Translations under genes and position numbers: made by a program
Shown: one piece after another, positions 1-8,163 of the stretch
Layout: every line of letters starts with the position of its first letter
Numbering within the stretch: position 1 is the stretch's first letter
Assembly (NCBI GenBank): GCA_001302825.1
Contig: LIZR01000007.1
Span: 1-34,004 of the forward strand
Length of the DNA: 34,004 bases
From: Planctomycetes bacterium DG_23
GTDB taxonomy: Bacteria; Planctomycetota; DG-23
Direction: 5' to 3'
The notes under the pieces: model-generated
The model's database searches: none
Told to the model about the DNA's origin: nothing
The model's input: only the letters and a program-made list of their open reading frames with translations

Positions 1-19
1 CGAATGACGAGTGACGAAC

Positions 20-2023
20 CTATTGGCCTCGAAGGGGGAAGCCTTTCTTATGCAGATGCTTTATTATTCTTTCTTCTTCCCGGTCAACTTCCTCACCCGT
101 GAGCGTCTTTTCTGGCGAGCGAAAAAGAAGTGAGAAGGCGATGGACTTTTTGCCCTCGCCCAGCGCATATTCATCGAAAAAGGAGATTTCTTCCAAAAAT
201 GCGGGTTTCACTTCTTCGACAGCGGCCTTGAGGTTTGCCCAGGAGACCTCGTCATCGGCGACCACAGCCAGGTCGCGTCTGGTCGCGGGGAAGCGGGGAA
301 GCGGCCGGTAACGCTTTCCCATACGCGCCGCTTCGGCCAGAGAGGCAAAATCCAGTTCCGCCACCACCGGGCTTGAACTGAGGTCAAAAAGGCCGCGGAG
401 ATTTTCCGAAATAACGCCCACTATGCCTATGAGTTCATCATTTATAAAAATCTTTGCCGAATGCATGGATGCAAGAAAGGGGATTTCGGCCGGGACAATT
501 TCTGTATCTTCCAGGAGCCCCAGGGCCTCAAAGATGCCTTCCAACACGCCTTTCAGGGCGAAAAAATCGCCATCTTGCAGCAGGGCGAGGTGCGGTTTCT
601 CTATGGGCAGTTTGCCCTCCGCTTTTTGCGAGAGATAGGTGTGGGCCAGTTCATAAATCCTCAAATCCGTGATGCCCCGGTCTTCGTTAGTCTTTTTGAC
701 CCGAAGGAGCCCGGGAAGAAGCGTGGTTCTGAGGAGCGGCCTTTCTTTATCTATGGGGTTGGAAATGGAAAGGACTTCTCTTGAAGCGGCGAAGGCTTCA
801 AGGACACGAGCGCTTTCAAAACTTATGGTCATCACCTCATAGAATCCGGCGCCAAGGAGTACGGAGCGAGCCTTTTCGGCCACTATGGCCTCGGGGCGCT
901 TTTTGCTCACGGCCTGGGCAAGGCGGCTACGCTCGCTTATTTTGTCAAACCCGTGGATCCTGGCTACCTCTTCAATAAGGTCTACCTCCCGCTCGATGTC
1001 CGGGCGAAATGAGGGGATTTGAAGCGTGATGCGGTCGCTGGTGGCCTCAGTTATGGCGAAACCAAGCCGCTCCAGGATACCTTTCACCTCATCTTCGGGG
1101 ATTTCCAGGCCCAGGAGTTTATTCACCCGGGCCGGCCTGAGGGAAACCGTTTTTGGGGCAAGGTCCAGATAATTTACATCAATTAAGCCGGGAGCGACCT
1201 TGCCGGAGCCAATTTCAGACATCAAAGCAGCCGCGCGACGGCTGGCCCAGTCCGTCCCCCTGGGGTCAACGCCTCGCTCAAAGCGATAGGAGGAATCTGA
1301 AGTAAGCGCCAGCGCTCGGGAGGTGCGGCGGATGGAGGCCGGGCTGAAATAGGCGCTCTCCAGCAGCACGGTCTTGGTGCGCTCACTCACTTCTGTTTCC
1401 AGCCCGCCCATTACCCCGGCCACAGCCACGGGTCTTTCTGCATCGCAAATGGCGAGCATCTCGCCACTTAGAGCGAGTTCTGTGCCGTCTATGGTGACAA
1501 TTTTTTCTCCGGCCCGGGCCCGGCGCACGATGATTTTTCCCTCTTTTAGTTTATCATAATCAAAGGCGTGCAGGGGCTGGCCGCATTCCAGCATAACGAA
1601 ATTGGTGATATCAACGATGTTGTTCACCGGCCGAAGACCCAGGGCCACCAGGCGCGCTTTGAGCCAGGCGGGTGAATCTTTTACTTGCACATCGTAAATG
1701 ATGCGGGCAATATAACGAGGGCACAAATCGCGGTCAAAAATCTCCACACCGGTCCAATCAGAAACCGTCTTGCCGGTTTCCTGTAATTTAATCTCAGGAA
1801 TCTTAAGGGGTGCGCAGGTTGCCGCGGCAATCTCCCGGGCGAGACCCATATGGGAAAGGGCGTCCCCGCGGTTGGGGGTAATCTCCAGTTCCAGGAGGAA
1901 ATCCTCAGCCTTTTTTTCTATGGCCTCACAGCCGAAGCCGAGCATAGTGAAAAGTTCGGCCGTCCCTTCAGGAACCAGGTCGAAATCGCAGTAGTCTTTA
2001 AGCCAGGAGAAAAGAACTTTCAT
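20..2023 (-). CDS. pheT: Phenylalanine-tRNA ligase beta subunit, lacking the EMAP-like domain
   Basis: This is the beta subunit of the alpha2-beta2 cytoplasmic enzyme that charges tRNA-Phe; it carries the editing and structural modules. Visible parts are the split B1 region, joined directly by ELEITPNRGD near residue 46; the B3/B4 editing domain (about 85-260, with RPVNNIVDITNF and GQPLHAFD); a B5 domain (about 290-360); the catalytic-like fold; and a C-terminal FDX-ACB anticodon-binding domain (about 571-667, starting RYRPLPRFPATRRDL). At 667 residues it is about 130 shorter than the usual bacterial protein of around 800. The missing part is exactly the OB-fold tRNA-binding insert that normally splits B1. 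The start is ATG, 6 nt after the pheS stop, so the two genes are surely co-transcribed. I am very sure of the identity. The domain loss is read from the sequence and from knowledge of the family. Confidence 0.97.
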   Translation of the reverse strand: MKVLFSWLKDYCDFDLVPEGTAELFTMLGFGCEAIEKKAEDFLLELEITPNRGDALSHMGLAREIAAATCAPLKIPEIKLQETGKTVSDWTGVEIFDRDLCPRYIARIIYDVQVKDSPAWLKARLVALGLRPVNNIVDITNFVMLECGQPLHAFDYDKLKEGKIIVRRARAGEKIVTIDGTELALSGEMLAICDAERPVAVAGVMGGLETEVSERTKTVLLESAYFSPASIRRTSRALALTSDSSYRFERGVDPRGTDWASRRAAALMSEIGSGKVAPGLIDVNYLDLAPKTVSLRPARVNKLLGLEIPEDEVKGILERLGFAITEATSDRITLQIPSFRPDIEREVDLIEEVARIHGFDKISERSRLAQAVSKKRPEAIVAEKARSVLLGAGFYEVMTISFESARVLEAFAASREVLSISNPIDKERPLLRTTLLPGLLRVKKTNEDRGITDLRIYELAHTYLSQKAEGKLPIEKPHLALLQDGDFFALKGVLEGIFEALGLLEDTEIVPAEIPFLASMHSAKIFINDELIGIVGVISENLRGLFDLSSSPVVAELDFASLAEAARMGKRYRPLPRFPATRRDLAVVADDEVSWANLKAAVEEVKPAFLEEISFFDEYALGEGKKSIAFSLLFRSPEKTLTGEEVDREEERIIKHLHKKGFPLRGQ

Positions 2024-2029
2024 AGCGTA

Positions 2030-3064
2030 TTAAAATTGCCTCAGAAACCTGAGGTCATCCTCGAAGAATAATCTGATGTCATCTATGCCGAATTTGAGCA
2101 TAGCCACCCGTTCCACCCCGAGGCCGAAGGCAAAGCCAGTATATTTTTCCGTATCATAGCCCACGGCCTCGAATACTTTGGGGTCAACCATACCAGCGCC
2201 CAGGATTTCTATCCAGCCGGTCTGGCCGCAGACCGCACAGCCTTTGCCCTTACAGAGGAAGCAGGATATATCCATATCCGCGGAGGGCTCGGTAAAGGGA
2301 AAGAAACTGGGGCGAAAGCGCGTCTTTACCTCAAAGCCGAAAACTTCGCGGGCGAATATGGAAAGAACCGTCTTGAGGTCGGCCATTGAAACATCCTCAT
2401 CTACCATCAGGCCTTCTATCTGATGGAACATAAAATGATGGGTGGCGTCAACGGTATCCGGGCGATAGGTGCGGCCGGGGATGAGCACACGAATGGGCGG
2501 CTGGGCGGCTTCCATAACCCTGATTTGCACCGGAGAGGTGTGACTGCGCAAGAGAACATCTTCTTTCACATAGAAGGTATCGTAGGGGTCGCGGGAAGGA
2601 TGGTCGCGGGGGATATTGAGGGCGGTGAAATTATAATATTCCAGTTCCACTTCCGGACCTTCGACCACGGAAAAGCCCAAGCGCGAGAAAACATCAATGA
2701 TTTCTTCGGTAATCTGGGTTATGGGATGAAGATGCCCCTGAGGGGGTCTCTTTCCGGGGATGGTTATATCTTTTGATTTGACAATTTGTCCTTTGATTCG
2801 TGGGCCGACCTGGCGAAATTTGCGGGGGAATCTGGTCTTGGCCTCATTTATGAGCCGGGAGACTTGCTTTCTTACCTCATTGGCCAGCCGCCCTACCTCC
2901 GGCCGCTCGTCCTCCGGAAGGGAGCCTATCTGGGACATCTCCTGGGCGATAAGCCCGCGCCGGGCCAGATATTTTATGCGCAACTTATCTACCATCTCCC
3001 AGGATGAGGCCGAGGCAATTTCTTCTTTCGCCTTTTTTTGGATTTGCTGGAGGCGCTTCTTCAT
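2030..3064 (-). CDS. pheS: Phenylalanine-tRNA ligase alpha subunit
   Basis: This is the catalytic alpha subunit of phenylalanyl-tRNA synthetase, a class II enzyme. The 344 residues match the usual length. An N-terminal coiled coil (about 1-85) is followed by the class II core. Within it are FHQIEGLMVDEDVSMADLK, the motif 2 region FRPSFFPFTEPSADMDI, a Cys cluster of the form CxxCxGxGCxxC (as in Bacillus-type PheS), and the motif 3 region GFAFGLGVERVAMLKFGI. The ATG start is 20 nt downstream of rplT and the stop is 6 nt before pheT, inside the thrS-infC-rpmI-rplT-pheS-pheT operon. There is nothing odd about this copy. Confidence 0.98.
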   Translation of the reverse strand: MKKRLQQIQKKAKEEIASASSWEMVDKLRIKYLARRGLIAQEMSQIGSLPEDERPEVGRLANEVRKQVSRLINEAKTRFPRKFRQVGPRIKGQIVKSKDITIPGKRPPQGHLHPITQITEEIIDVFSRLGFSVVEGPEVELEYYNFTALNIPRDHPSRDPYDTFYVKEDVLLRSHTSPVQIRVMEAAQPPIRVLIPGRTYRPDTVDATHHFMFHQIEGLMVDEDVSMADLKTVLSIFAREVFGFEVKTRFRPSFFPFTEPSADMDISCFLCKGKGCAVCGQTGWIEILGAGMVDPKVFEAVGYDTEKYTGFAFGLGVERVAMLKFGIDDIRLFFEDDLRFLRQF

Positions 3065-3084
3065 CCGGCCTCCCGGACCGCGGA

Positions 3085-3450
3085 TTACGCGGATATTTTA
3101 AGTTTCTCTTTGGCCATCTCCACCAATTTATCAAAAGAGGCTTCATCGGAGACCGCCATCTCGGCGAGCATCTTGCGGTTGATATCCACCTGGGCCTGAT
3201 TGAGGCCGTGGACGAACTCGCTATAGGTAATGCCGCGGGCACGGCAGGCGGCATTGATGCGGGTAATCCAGAGACGGCGAAAATCCCTTTTCTTGCGCTT
3301 GCGGTCGCGATAGGCGTAAACTTTAGCCCGGGTAACCGCCTCCTTAACCGTGCGATAAAGGCGATGGCGACCGCCGCGATAACCCTTGGCGGCCTTGAAG
3401 AGTTTCTTTTTTGCCTGACGGCGAGCGGCGCCTTTTCTGGCTCGGGCCAT
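3085..3450 (-). CDS. rplT: 50S ribosomal protein L20
   Basis: L20 binds 23S rRNA early in large-subunit assembly; in several bacteria it also represses its own infC-rpmI-rplT mRNA. The 121-residue product is full length and very basic. It has the typical N-terminus (MARARKGAARRQAKKKLFK, AKGYRGGRHRLYRTVKEAV), the signature RRLWITRINAACRARGITYSEF, and the C-terminal helical domain. It begins at ATG, 12 nt after the rpmI stop. The position between rpmI and pheS is the canonical one. Confidence 0.98.
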   Translation of the reverse strand: MARARKGAARRQAKKKLFKAAKGYRGGRHRLYRTVKEAVTRAKVYAYRDRKRKKRDFRRLWITRINAACRARGITYSEFVHGLNQAQVDINRKMLAEMAVSDEASFDKLVEMAKEKLKISA

Positions 3451-3462
3451 TTTCCCTCCTGA

Positions 3463-3663
3463 TTAAGATTTAGAGCCCAATAATCTGACTAATTTTTTTG
3501 CGGGACGGCCGAGGACCTCGCGAGTTTTCCTCAGTTGGCGGCGGCGTTTGCCCCGTTTTTTGGCCAGAAGATGGCTTTTGCCGGCGCGGCCGCGTAGGAC
3601 CTTGCCTTTGCGGGTGACCTTTATTCTCTTTTTGACACCTTTGTGCGTTTTGAGTTTAGGCAT
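3463..3663 (-). CDS. rpmI: 50S ribosomal protein L35
   Basis: A small, strongly basic 66-residue protein of the large ribosomal subunit. It is recognised by MPKLKTHKGVKKRIKVT near the start and by the conserved SHLLAKKRGKRRRQLRK stretch. The ATG is preceded by AAGGTG at good spacing. It follows infC with an 80-nt gap and runs 12 nt into rplT. The gap upstream holds no gene; it is where a leader for L20 autoregulation could sit, but I saw no clear conserved structure there. Confidence 0.97.
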   Translation of the reverse strand: MPKLKTHKGVKKRIKVTRKGKVLRGRAGKSHLLAKKRGKRRRQLRKTREVLGRPAKKLVRLLGSKS

Positions 3664-3743
3664 TTTTACACCTTGAACTGTAAGCGAAAAGCAAAAAATA
3701 TCCCCTTCCCGGGTAGCGCAAAAAGTTTTACTGTTTAGAGGCG

Positions 3744-4253
3744 TTATTTAGGGGCCAGGGTCATATTCATCATTCGGCCGGTGAGGACGGGCTGTTTTTC
3801 CACCTTGGCCACATCCTCAAGTTCCTGGGCCATACGGGCGAGGATGGCCTTAGCCAGGTCCGTATGAGCCAGTGCGCGCCGGCCGCGAAAGAGCATATTG
3901 AGCACCACCTTATCCTTGCGTTCCAGAAATTCCCGGGCCTTTTTCACTTTTATCTGGAGGTCGTGCGGGTCTATTTTAGGACTCAGGCGCAGGTATTTTA
4001 CTTGCACCAGATGCTGCTTCTGCCGGGATGAGTGCTGGCGTTTCTTCTGCTGATATTTGAACTTGCCATAATCCATAAGCCGACAGACCGGCGGCTTGGC
4101 CTCCGGCGCCACCTCCACCAGGTCCAATCCCGCTTCCTGCGCCCGGCCCAACGCCTCTTCCGTGGGGATTATCCCTATCTGCTCTCCATCCTCCCCTATA
4201 AGACGAACCTCCGATACGCGAATGCGCTCATTTACCCTCAACTCTTTGCCAAT
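3744..4253 (-). CDS. infC: Translation initiation factor IF-3, probable ATT start
   Basis: IF-3 binds the 30S subunit, prevents premature 50S joining and checks start codon and initiator tRNA. The protein has the N-domain (VNERIRVSEVRLIGEDGEQ, PPVCRLMDYGKFKYQQ), a linker helix and the C-domain (HDLQIKVKKAREFLERKDKV, ending GRMMNMTLAPK). The ORF track starts at a TTG at 4241, but the only strong Shine-Dalgarno (AAAGGAGAT) lies about 22 nt from it. An in-frame ATT at 4253 is about 10 nt from that site, with an in-frame TGA just three codons further upstream. An ATT start would add four residues (MGKE) and matches the classic AUU start of infC, which lets IF-3 repress its own translation. The choice of ATT is inference. 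Confidence 0.95.
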   Translation of the reverse strand: MGKELRVNERIRVSEVRLIGEDGEQIGIIPTEEALGRAQEAGLDLVEVAPEAKPPVCRLMDYGKFKYQQKKRQHSSRQKQHLVQVKYLRLSPKIDPHDLQIKVKKAREFLERKDKVVLNMLFRGRRALAHTDLAKAILARMAQELEDVAKVEKQPVLTGRMMNMTLAPK

Positions 4254-4323
4254 AGGCCTTCATCTCCTTTCTGTGTTGCAGTAAGATAAATCTGCTGACA
4301 ATGTCTAAAAACTGCTCCTGTAA

Positions 4324-4351
4324 CGGCCTCACTCTTAACTGTCTCAGGCCG
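4324..4351 (-). promoter_or_regulatory. Hairpin between thrS and infC
   Basis: Immediately after the thrS stop the minus strand reads CGGCCT, then 16 nt, then AGGCCG, a perfect 6-bp stem. No T-run follows directly, so it is not a normal terminator. It could slow or partly end transcription, stabilise the processed mRNA end, or take part in control of infC. The role is unknown and the stem is short. Confidence 0.35.
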
Positions 4352-4352
4352 A

Positions 4353-6260
4353 TTAAGCCGGAATCCGTTCTTCAATCTCCGCAAGAAGGCGCGCCGCGAC
4401 ATCATCCAGGCAGTGCTGGCCCAAATCCCCTTCGGTGCGATGGCGTAGCGCCACCGTCCCTTTTTCCGCCTCCTTATCCCCAAGGATGAGCATATAGGGG
4501 ATTTTCTCCAGCGTGGCCTCACGAATCTTAAGAGAGATCCTTTCACTTCTGAGGTCGGCCTCCGAGCGTAGCCCTTTTTCTTGCAAACCCTTTTTTATCT
4601 CTAAGGCGTAATCATTATGCCGGTCAGCAATGGGCAGGACCTTAACCTGAACCGGAGCAAGCCAGAGAGGGAAGGCCCCGGCGTAATGCTCTATAAGCCC
4701 GCCGATGAAGCGCTCCATGGCGCCCAGGACGGTGCGGTGCACTATCACCGTCAGGTGCTCGGCGCCGTCAGCACCCACATAAGTGGCGTTAAAGCGAGTA
4801 GGCAGATTGAGGTCCACCTGAATAGTGGGCCCCTGCCAGAGGCGGCCCATAGAATCCAGAAGTTTTATGTCAATCTTGGGGGCATAGAATACCCCGCCAC
4901 CTTCATCCACCTCATACTGCGTGCGGCGCTCTTCCAGGGCCTTACGCAAGGCCTCAGTTGACCACTGCCACTCTTCCTCGGTTCCCAGATGGTCTTCGGG
5001 CATCGTGGCCAGATAAGTGCGGTAAGTGTAGCCAAAGGCCTTCATCATAAAATCCGCCAGTTCCAGGACGCCGGCCACTTCGGAGGCGAGTTGCTCCTGG
5101 GTGCAAAAGATGTGGGCATCATCCTGGGTGAAGCCGCGCACGCGCAGCATACCGTGCAAGGTGCCCGACGGCTCGTAGCGATATACCGTGCCCAATTCGC
5201 ACAGGCGCAGTGGCAAATCCCGGTAACTTCGCTTCCGGGACTGATAAATCATTATATGACCGGGACAATTCATCGGTTTCAGGCGATAAGGCTGGCCATC
5301 TATGTCCATAGGCGAATACATAAGGTCGGCATATTTGTCCAGATGGCCGGAAATTTCGAAGATGCGCTCGTTGGCGATATGCGGGGTATAGACAATCTGG
5401 TAGCCGCGCTTAAGGTGCTCTTCATACCAGAATTTTTCTATCAGGTGTCGTATGAGCCCGCCCTTAGGATGCCAGTGGATAAGCCCGGGGCCCACCTCTT
5501 CGTGCACACTGAAAAGGCCGAGTTCCTTGCCCAGACGGCGGTGGTCCCGGGCCTTTGCTTGCTCCAGAAGTTTAAGATGCTTTTTAAGTTCCTCTTCAGA
5601 ATAAAAGGCCGTGCCATAGACACGCTGGAGCATCTTGTTGCGCGAATCCCCCCGCCAGTAGGAGCCAGCCACGCTGAGAAGTTTAAAGGCCTTGATGCGG
5701 GAGGCATCGGGAAGATGCGGTCCCAAACAGAGGTCCAGAAAATCGCCCTGCCCATAAAAAGAAATCGGCTCCTGGTCAATCTCACCAAGGAGTTCCAGTT
5801 TATAGACCTGGCCGGCATCTTTCATCCTGCGCATGGCCTCGGCCTTGGGGAGACTGAGGCGCTGGAAGGGTTCGCCTTTGGCTATGATGCGGCGCATCTC
5901 CTTTTCAATTCTTCCTAAGTCTTCTTCGGTAATCTTTTCTTCCAGGTCAAAATCATAATAGAAGCCATCTTCAATGGCCGGGCCGATGGCGAACTTCACC
6001 CCTTCAAAGATATGACCCACGGCCTCGGCCATTATATGGGCGGCGGAATGCCGCAGTATATCCAGGCCCTCGGGACAGTCCGGCATTACCAGTTCCAACT
6101 TGCCGCTCTGGGTAAGCGGGGCGGAAAGGTCGAGCAGCCTTCCGTCCATCTTCACCGCCACCGCCTCCTGGGCTTGCTGCAAAGTGGCCGCGGCCTGGCC
6201 GGCCTCAATGCCTTCAGGGAACTCCCGCTCAGTGCCATCTGGAAATCCAATTCTTATCAC
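4353..6260 (-). CDS. thrS: Threonine-tRNA ligase
   Basis: This charges tRNA-Thr in the cytoplasm and edits mischarged Ser-tRNA. All usual parts are present over 635 residues: an N-terminal TGS domain (about 1-60); the editing domain with HSAAH (HxxxH) near residue 72 and a CLGPHLPD motif near 180; the class II catalytic core; and a C-terminal anticodon-binding domain (from about 535, VQVKVLPI). Zinc ligands expected from the family are seen in MNCPGH, FTQDDAH and VIVHRTVLG. The start is GTG at 6260, with AAGGT about 8 nt upstream. It is the first protein gene of the thrS-infC-rpmI-rplT-pheS-pheT operon and lies 61 nt downstream of tRNA-Val. Confidence 0.98.
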   Translation of the reverse strand: MIRIGFPDGTEREFPEGIEAGQAAATLQQAQEAVAVKMDGRLLDLSAPLTQSGKLELVMPDCPEGLDILRHSAAHIMAEAVGHIFEGVKFAIGPAIEDGFYYDFDLEEKITEEDLGRIEKEMRRIIAKGEPFQRLSLPKAEAMRRMKDAGQVYKLELLGEIDQEPISFYGQGDFLDLCLGPHLPDASRIKAFKLLSVAGSYWRGDSRNKMLQRVYGTAFYSEEELKKHLKLLEQAKARDHRRLGKELGLFSVHEEVGPGLIHWHPKGGLIRHLIEKFWYEEHLKRGYQIVYTPHIANERIFEISGHLDKYADLMYSPMDIDGQPYRLKPMNCPGHIMIYQSRKRSYRDLPLRLCELGTVYRYEPSGTLHGMLRVRGFTQDDAHIFCTQEQLASEVAGVLELADFMMKAFGYTYRTYLATMPEDHLGTEEEWQWSTEALRKALEERRTQYEVDEGGGVFYAPKIDIKLLDSMGRLWQGPTIQVDLNLPTRFNATYVGADGAEHLTVIVHRTVLGAMERFIGGLIEHYAGAFPLWLAPVQVKVLPIADRHNDYALEIKKGLQEKGLRSEADLRSERISLKIREATLEKIPYMLILGDKEAEKGTVALRHRTEGDLGQHCLDDVAARLLAEIEERIPA

Positions 6261-6321
6261 GACCCTAAACCTTCAGATAGAAATCGCCCCTTCTGGGGTG
6301 CGGGGGAAAAGGCAAAATAAG

Positions 6322-6397
6322 TGGTGGGCGATACTGGACTTGAACCAGTGACCTCTTGCTTGTCGAGCAAGCGCTCTTCCCACTGAGCTAATCGCCC
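6322..6397 (-). tRNA. tRNA-Val (GAC) with C at position 33
   Basis: The minus strand folds into a complete cloverleaf of 76 nt with CCA encoded. The acceptor stem is GGGCGAT/ATCGCCC, the D stem GCTC/GAGC, the anticodon stem CTTGC/GCAAG with loop TCGACAA, the variable loop AGGTC, and the T stem ACTGG/CCAGT with loop TTCAAGT. The anticodon is GAC. The Val identity bases A35, C36 and A73 agree. Position 33 is C, where nearly all elongator tRNAs have U; this is the only abnormal base I see. It sits between the promoter and thrS, so it is probably the first cistron of the operon and is cut out of the transcript. Confidence 0.93.
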
Positions 6398-6441
6398 ACC
6401 TGCTTCAGGAAATGCCTTTATGGAAAGCATCCTCGCAGGAT

Positions 6442-6469
6442 ATTTTATTGAATTCGGCCCTCTTGTCAA
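6442..6469 (-). promoter_or_regulatory. Promoter of the tRNA-Val/thrS operon
   Basis: On the minus strand TTGACA (6469-6464) is followed after 16 nt by TAAAAT (6447-6442). This near-consensus sigma-70 promoter would start transcription near 6435, about 38 nt before the mature tRNA 5' end. No other promoter as good is seen before thrS. Confidence 0.75.
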
Positions 6470-6502
6470 GAAAAAAATGAAAATTTGCACCGGGAGGATG
6501 AG

Positions 6503-6531
6503 TTGACTTAGCCCTGAAAAAGGGTTAGGAT
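6503..6531 (+). promoter_or_regulatory. Candidate promoter for the 6568 glycosyltransferase
   Basis: TTGACT (6503-6508) and TAGGAT (6526-6531) are spaced by 17 nt on the plus strand, diverging from the tRNA-Val promoter. TATAGA a few bases on is an alternative -10 box. The match is moderate. Confidence 0.5.
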
Positions 6532-6567
6532 TTATAGAATGGATTATCCAAATTTTTGGAGGTGGAT

Positions 6568-8163
6568 TTGAAACTACGCTGGGAAATTCTTCTCATCGGG
6601 CTAATCCTCGTCGCAGCATTTGGCCTGAGGATGTATAAACTGGGCAAAAATGAACTGTGGCTGGACGAGGCCTACTGCACGCTCACGGCCAAAAAAGGGC
6701 CGGTGGGAATAGTCCAGGAACTGAGGACCGATAATACGCCGCCTCTTTATTATCTTTTGCTTTATCTCTGGATGAAAGTTGCAGGAGAGGATGAGGTGGC
6801 GCTGAGGAGCCTTTCGGTGGCCTTCGGCGTGGCCGCGGTTTTCCTTATTTACTGCCTGGGCAGAAAAAACTTCAGTCCCAAAGTAGGCCTCTGGGCAGGC
6901 TTAATTTTGGCTATAAGTCCTCTCCATATCTATTACTCTCAAGAGACGCGTATGTATGCGCCGCTGGTCTTTTTCCTGATACTCTTTTTCCATTTCCTCC
7001 TGCGGCTTCTGTGGGAAAGCAGGGCCTCAAACTGGGCGGGTCTTATAATTTCCGGAATCCTCGCCCTCTACACCAGTTATGCGGCATTTTTCTTTTTGCC
7101 CGTGGCGTCAGTCTTTTTTGTCCTGAGGCCGAAGCGGAAAGAGCAGATAAAAATGCTCGTCTCGCTTCTTATCATAGGCGCTTTCTTTCTTCCCTGGGTT
7201 CCTATCCTCCTATCTCAACCTTCGGCCCAGGCTACTACCTGGCTCGGGGCCTACTGGGAAAAAGGCAAATGGCTTATGCTACCCCGCTCCTTTGAGGCCA
7301 TTTTCCTGGGTGCAAATTACCCCCCTTATCTCAGGTCGCTTCCTCACGGAACGGCAAAACTATTGCGCATAGCCACCTTAATCCCGGTGGGGCTCATTTT
7401 TTGCTCAAGCGTTTTTCCCTGGAGAAAGGAACGGACGGGAAGCGAGCGAAAGGGGATATTATTTCTGCTTCTCGCGGCACTTTTTCTTCCTCTGGTTCTG
7501 GCATTTTTGCTATCTTTCTGGCGGCCTATGTTTGTGGTAGGAAGACATGATTTGATAGTGGTGCCGGTGGCGGCTTTGCTTCTGGGGATGGGTCTGGCGA
7601 AGTTGGGGCGGTTCTGGGCGCTGGGCTTGACTTGCCTGGTTATTTATTTCACCTGGGCAACGCTAAAAACGAATTACGGAAGCCGGCCAGAATTCTACGA
7701 AAAGGCCGCCGCAGTCTATATCCTGCAAAATAGCAGGGCGGAAGATGCGGTAGTGTTCACCGGCTATCGCCGCGCTCCGCTGGAATATTATCTGGGACTA
7801 TTCGGCGAACTCAGGGGGGCCAGACTACGCTATTATTCCTTCCCGCCGTCGGTAGCCCGGCATCTGGGTTGGTATGATAAGGCCGGGCTTCTACAGGAGG
7901 AGGAGAAACTCAAAAGCGATGCCCGCCGCCTGGCGCACCTGGTCTTGGAGGAAATCAGCCCCGGCAGTAAGGTCTGGATAGCCCAGTCCAAACAGCGAGA
8001 CATACGGGAAAGGATAAACCGCTATTTTGCCGGCGAGATGCAAAGGCTGGCTCAGGAGGAGGCGTTTGAAGAACTTCGGGACCTAAACTATCCCGACCTC
8101 GGCCTGAGATGCTTCCAGCGGCTGGAAAGAGAAAGCGGCACTCGAAACTCGTCACTCAGATGA
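6568..8163 (+). CDS. GT-C family (GT39/PMT-like) membrane glycosyltransferase
   Basis: An integral membrane protein of about 531 residues with some ten to twelve hydrophobic segments. Hallmarks of the ArnT/PMT-like GT-C fold are the first-loop WLDEAY (the catalytic Asp-Glu), NTPPLYYLLLYLW, a LRSLSVAFG segment and SPLHIYYSQETRMYA. Such enzymes take a sugar from a polyprenyl-phosphate carrier and move it to an acceptor on the outer face of the membrane. Acceptor and sugar are unknown. The ORF track begins at a TTG that overlaps the GGAGGTG ribosome site; the TTG at 6568 (MKLRWEILL) is 5 nt downstream of it and fits better. The gene is convergent with the YfhO-like gene and overlaps it by 12 bp. 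The last residues (SGTRNSSLR) come from a low-complexity stretch. Confidence 0.85.
   Translation: MKLRWEILLIGLILVAAFGLRMYKLGKNELWLDEAYCTLTAKKGPVGIVQELRTDNTPPLYYLLLYLWMKVAGEDEVALRSLSVAFGVAAVFLIYCLGRKNFSPKVGLWAGLILAISPLHIYYSQETRMYAPLVFFLILFFHFLLRLLWESRASNWAGLIISGILALYTSYAAFFFLPVASVFFVLRPKRKEQIKMLVSLLIIGAFFLPWVPILLSQPSAQATTWLGAYWEKGKWLMLPRSFEAIFLGANYPPYLRSLPHGTAKLLRIATLIPVGLIFCSSVFPWRKERTGSERKGILFLLLAALFLPLVLAFLLSFWRPMFVVGRHDLIVVPVAALLLGMGLAKLGRFWALGLTCLVIYFTWATLKTNYGSRPEFYEKAAAVYILQNSRAEDAVVFTGYRRAPLEYYLGLFGELRGARLRYYSFPPSVARHLGWYDKAGLLQEEEKLKSDARRLAHLVLEEISPGSKVWIAQSKQRDIRERINRYFAGEMQRLAQEEAFEELRDLNYPDLGLRCFQRLERESGTRNSSLR

Noticed and set aside
4228-4263. Eleven-codon ORF MKAYWQRVEGK overlapping the infC start, as a leader peptide
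   Set aside because: The Shine-Dalgarno touches its ATG with no spacing, so it is badly placed for translation. The infC ATT fits the same site better.
4989-5918. 309-residue plus-strand ORF opposite thrS
   Set aside because: It lies fully inside thrS on the other strand, shows no family motif and has no ribosome site.
6257-6490. 77-residue minus-strand ORF
   Set aside because: It runs straight through tRNA-Val and into its promoter. The familiar-looking stretch RLAQWEERLLDKQEVTGSSP is a translated tRNA, not a protein.
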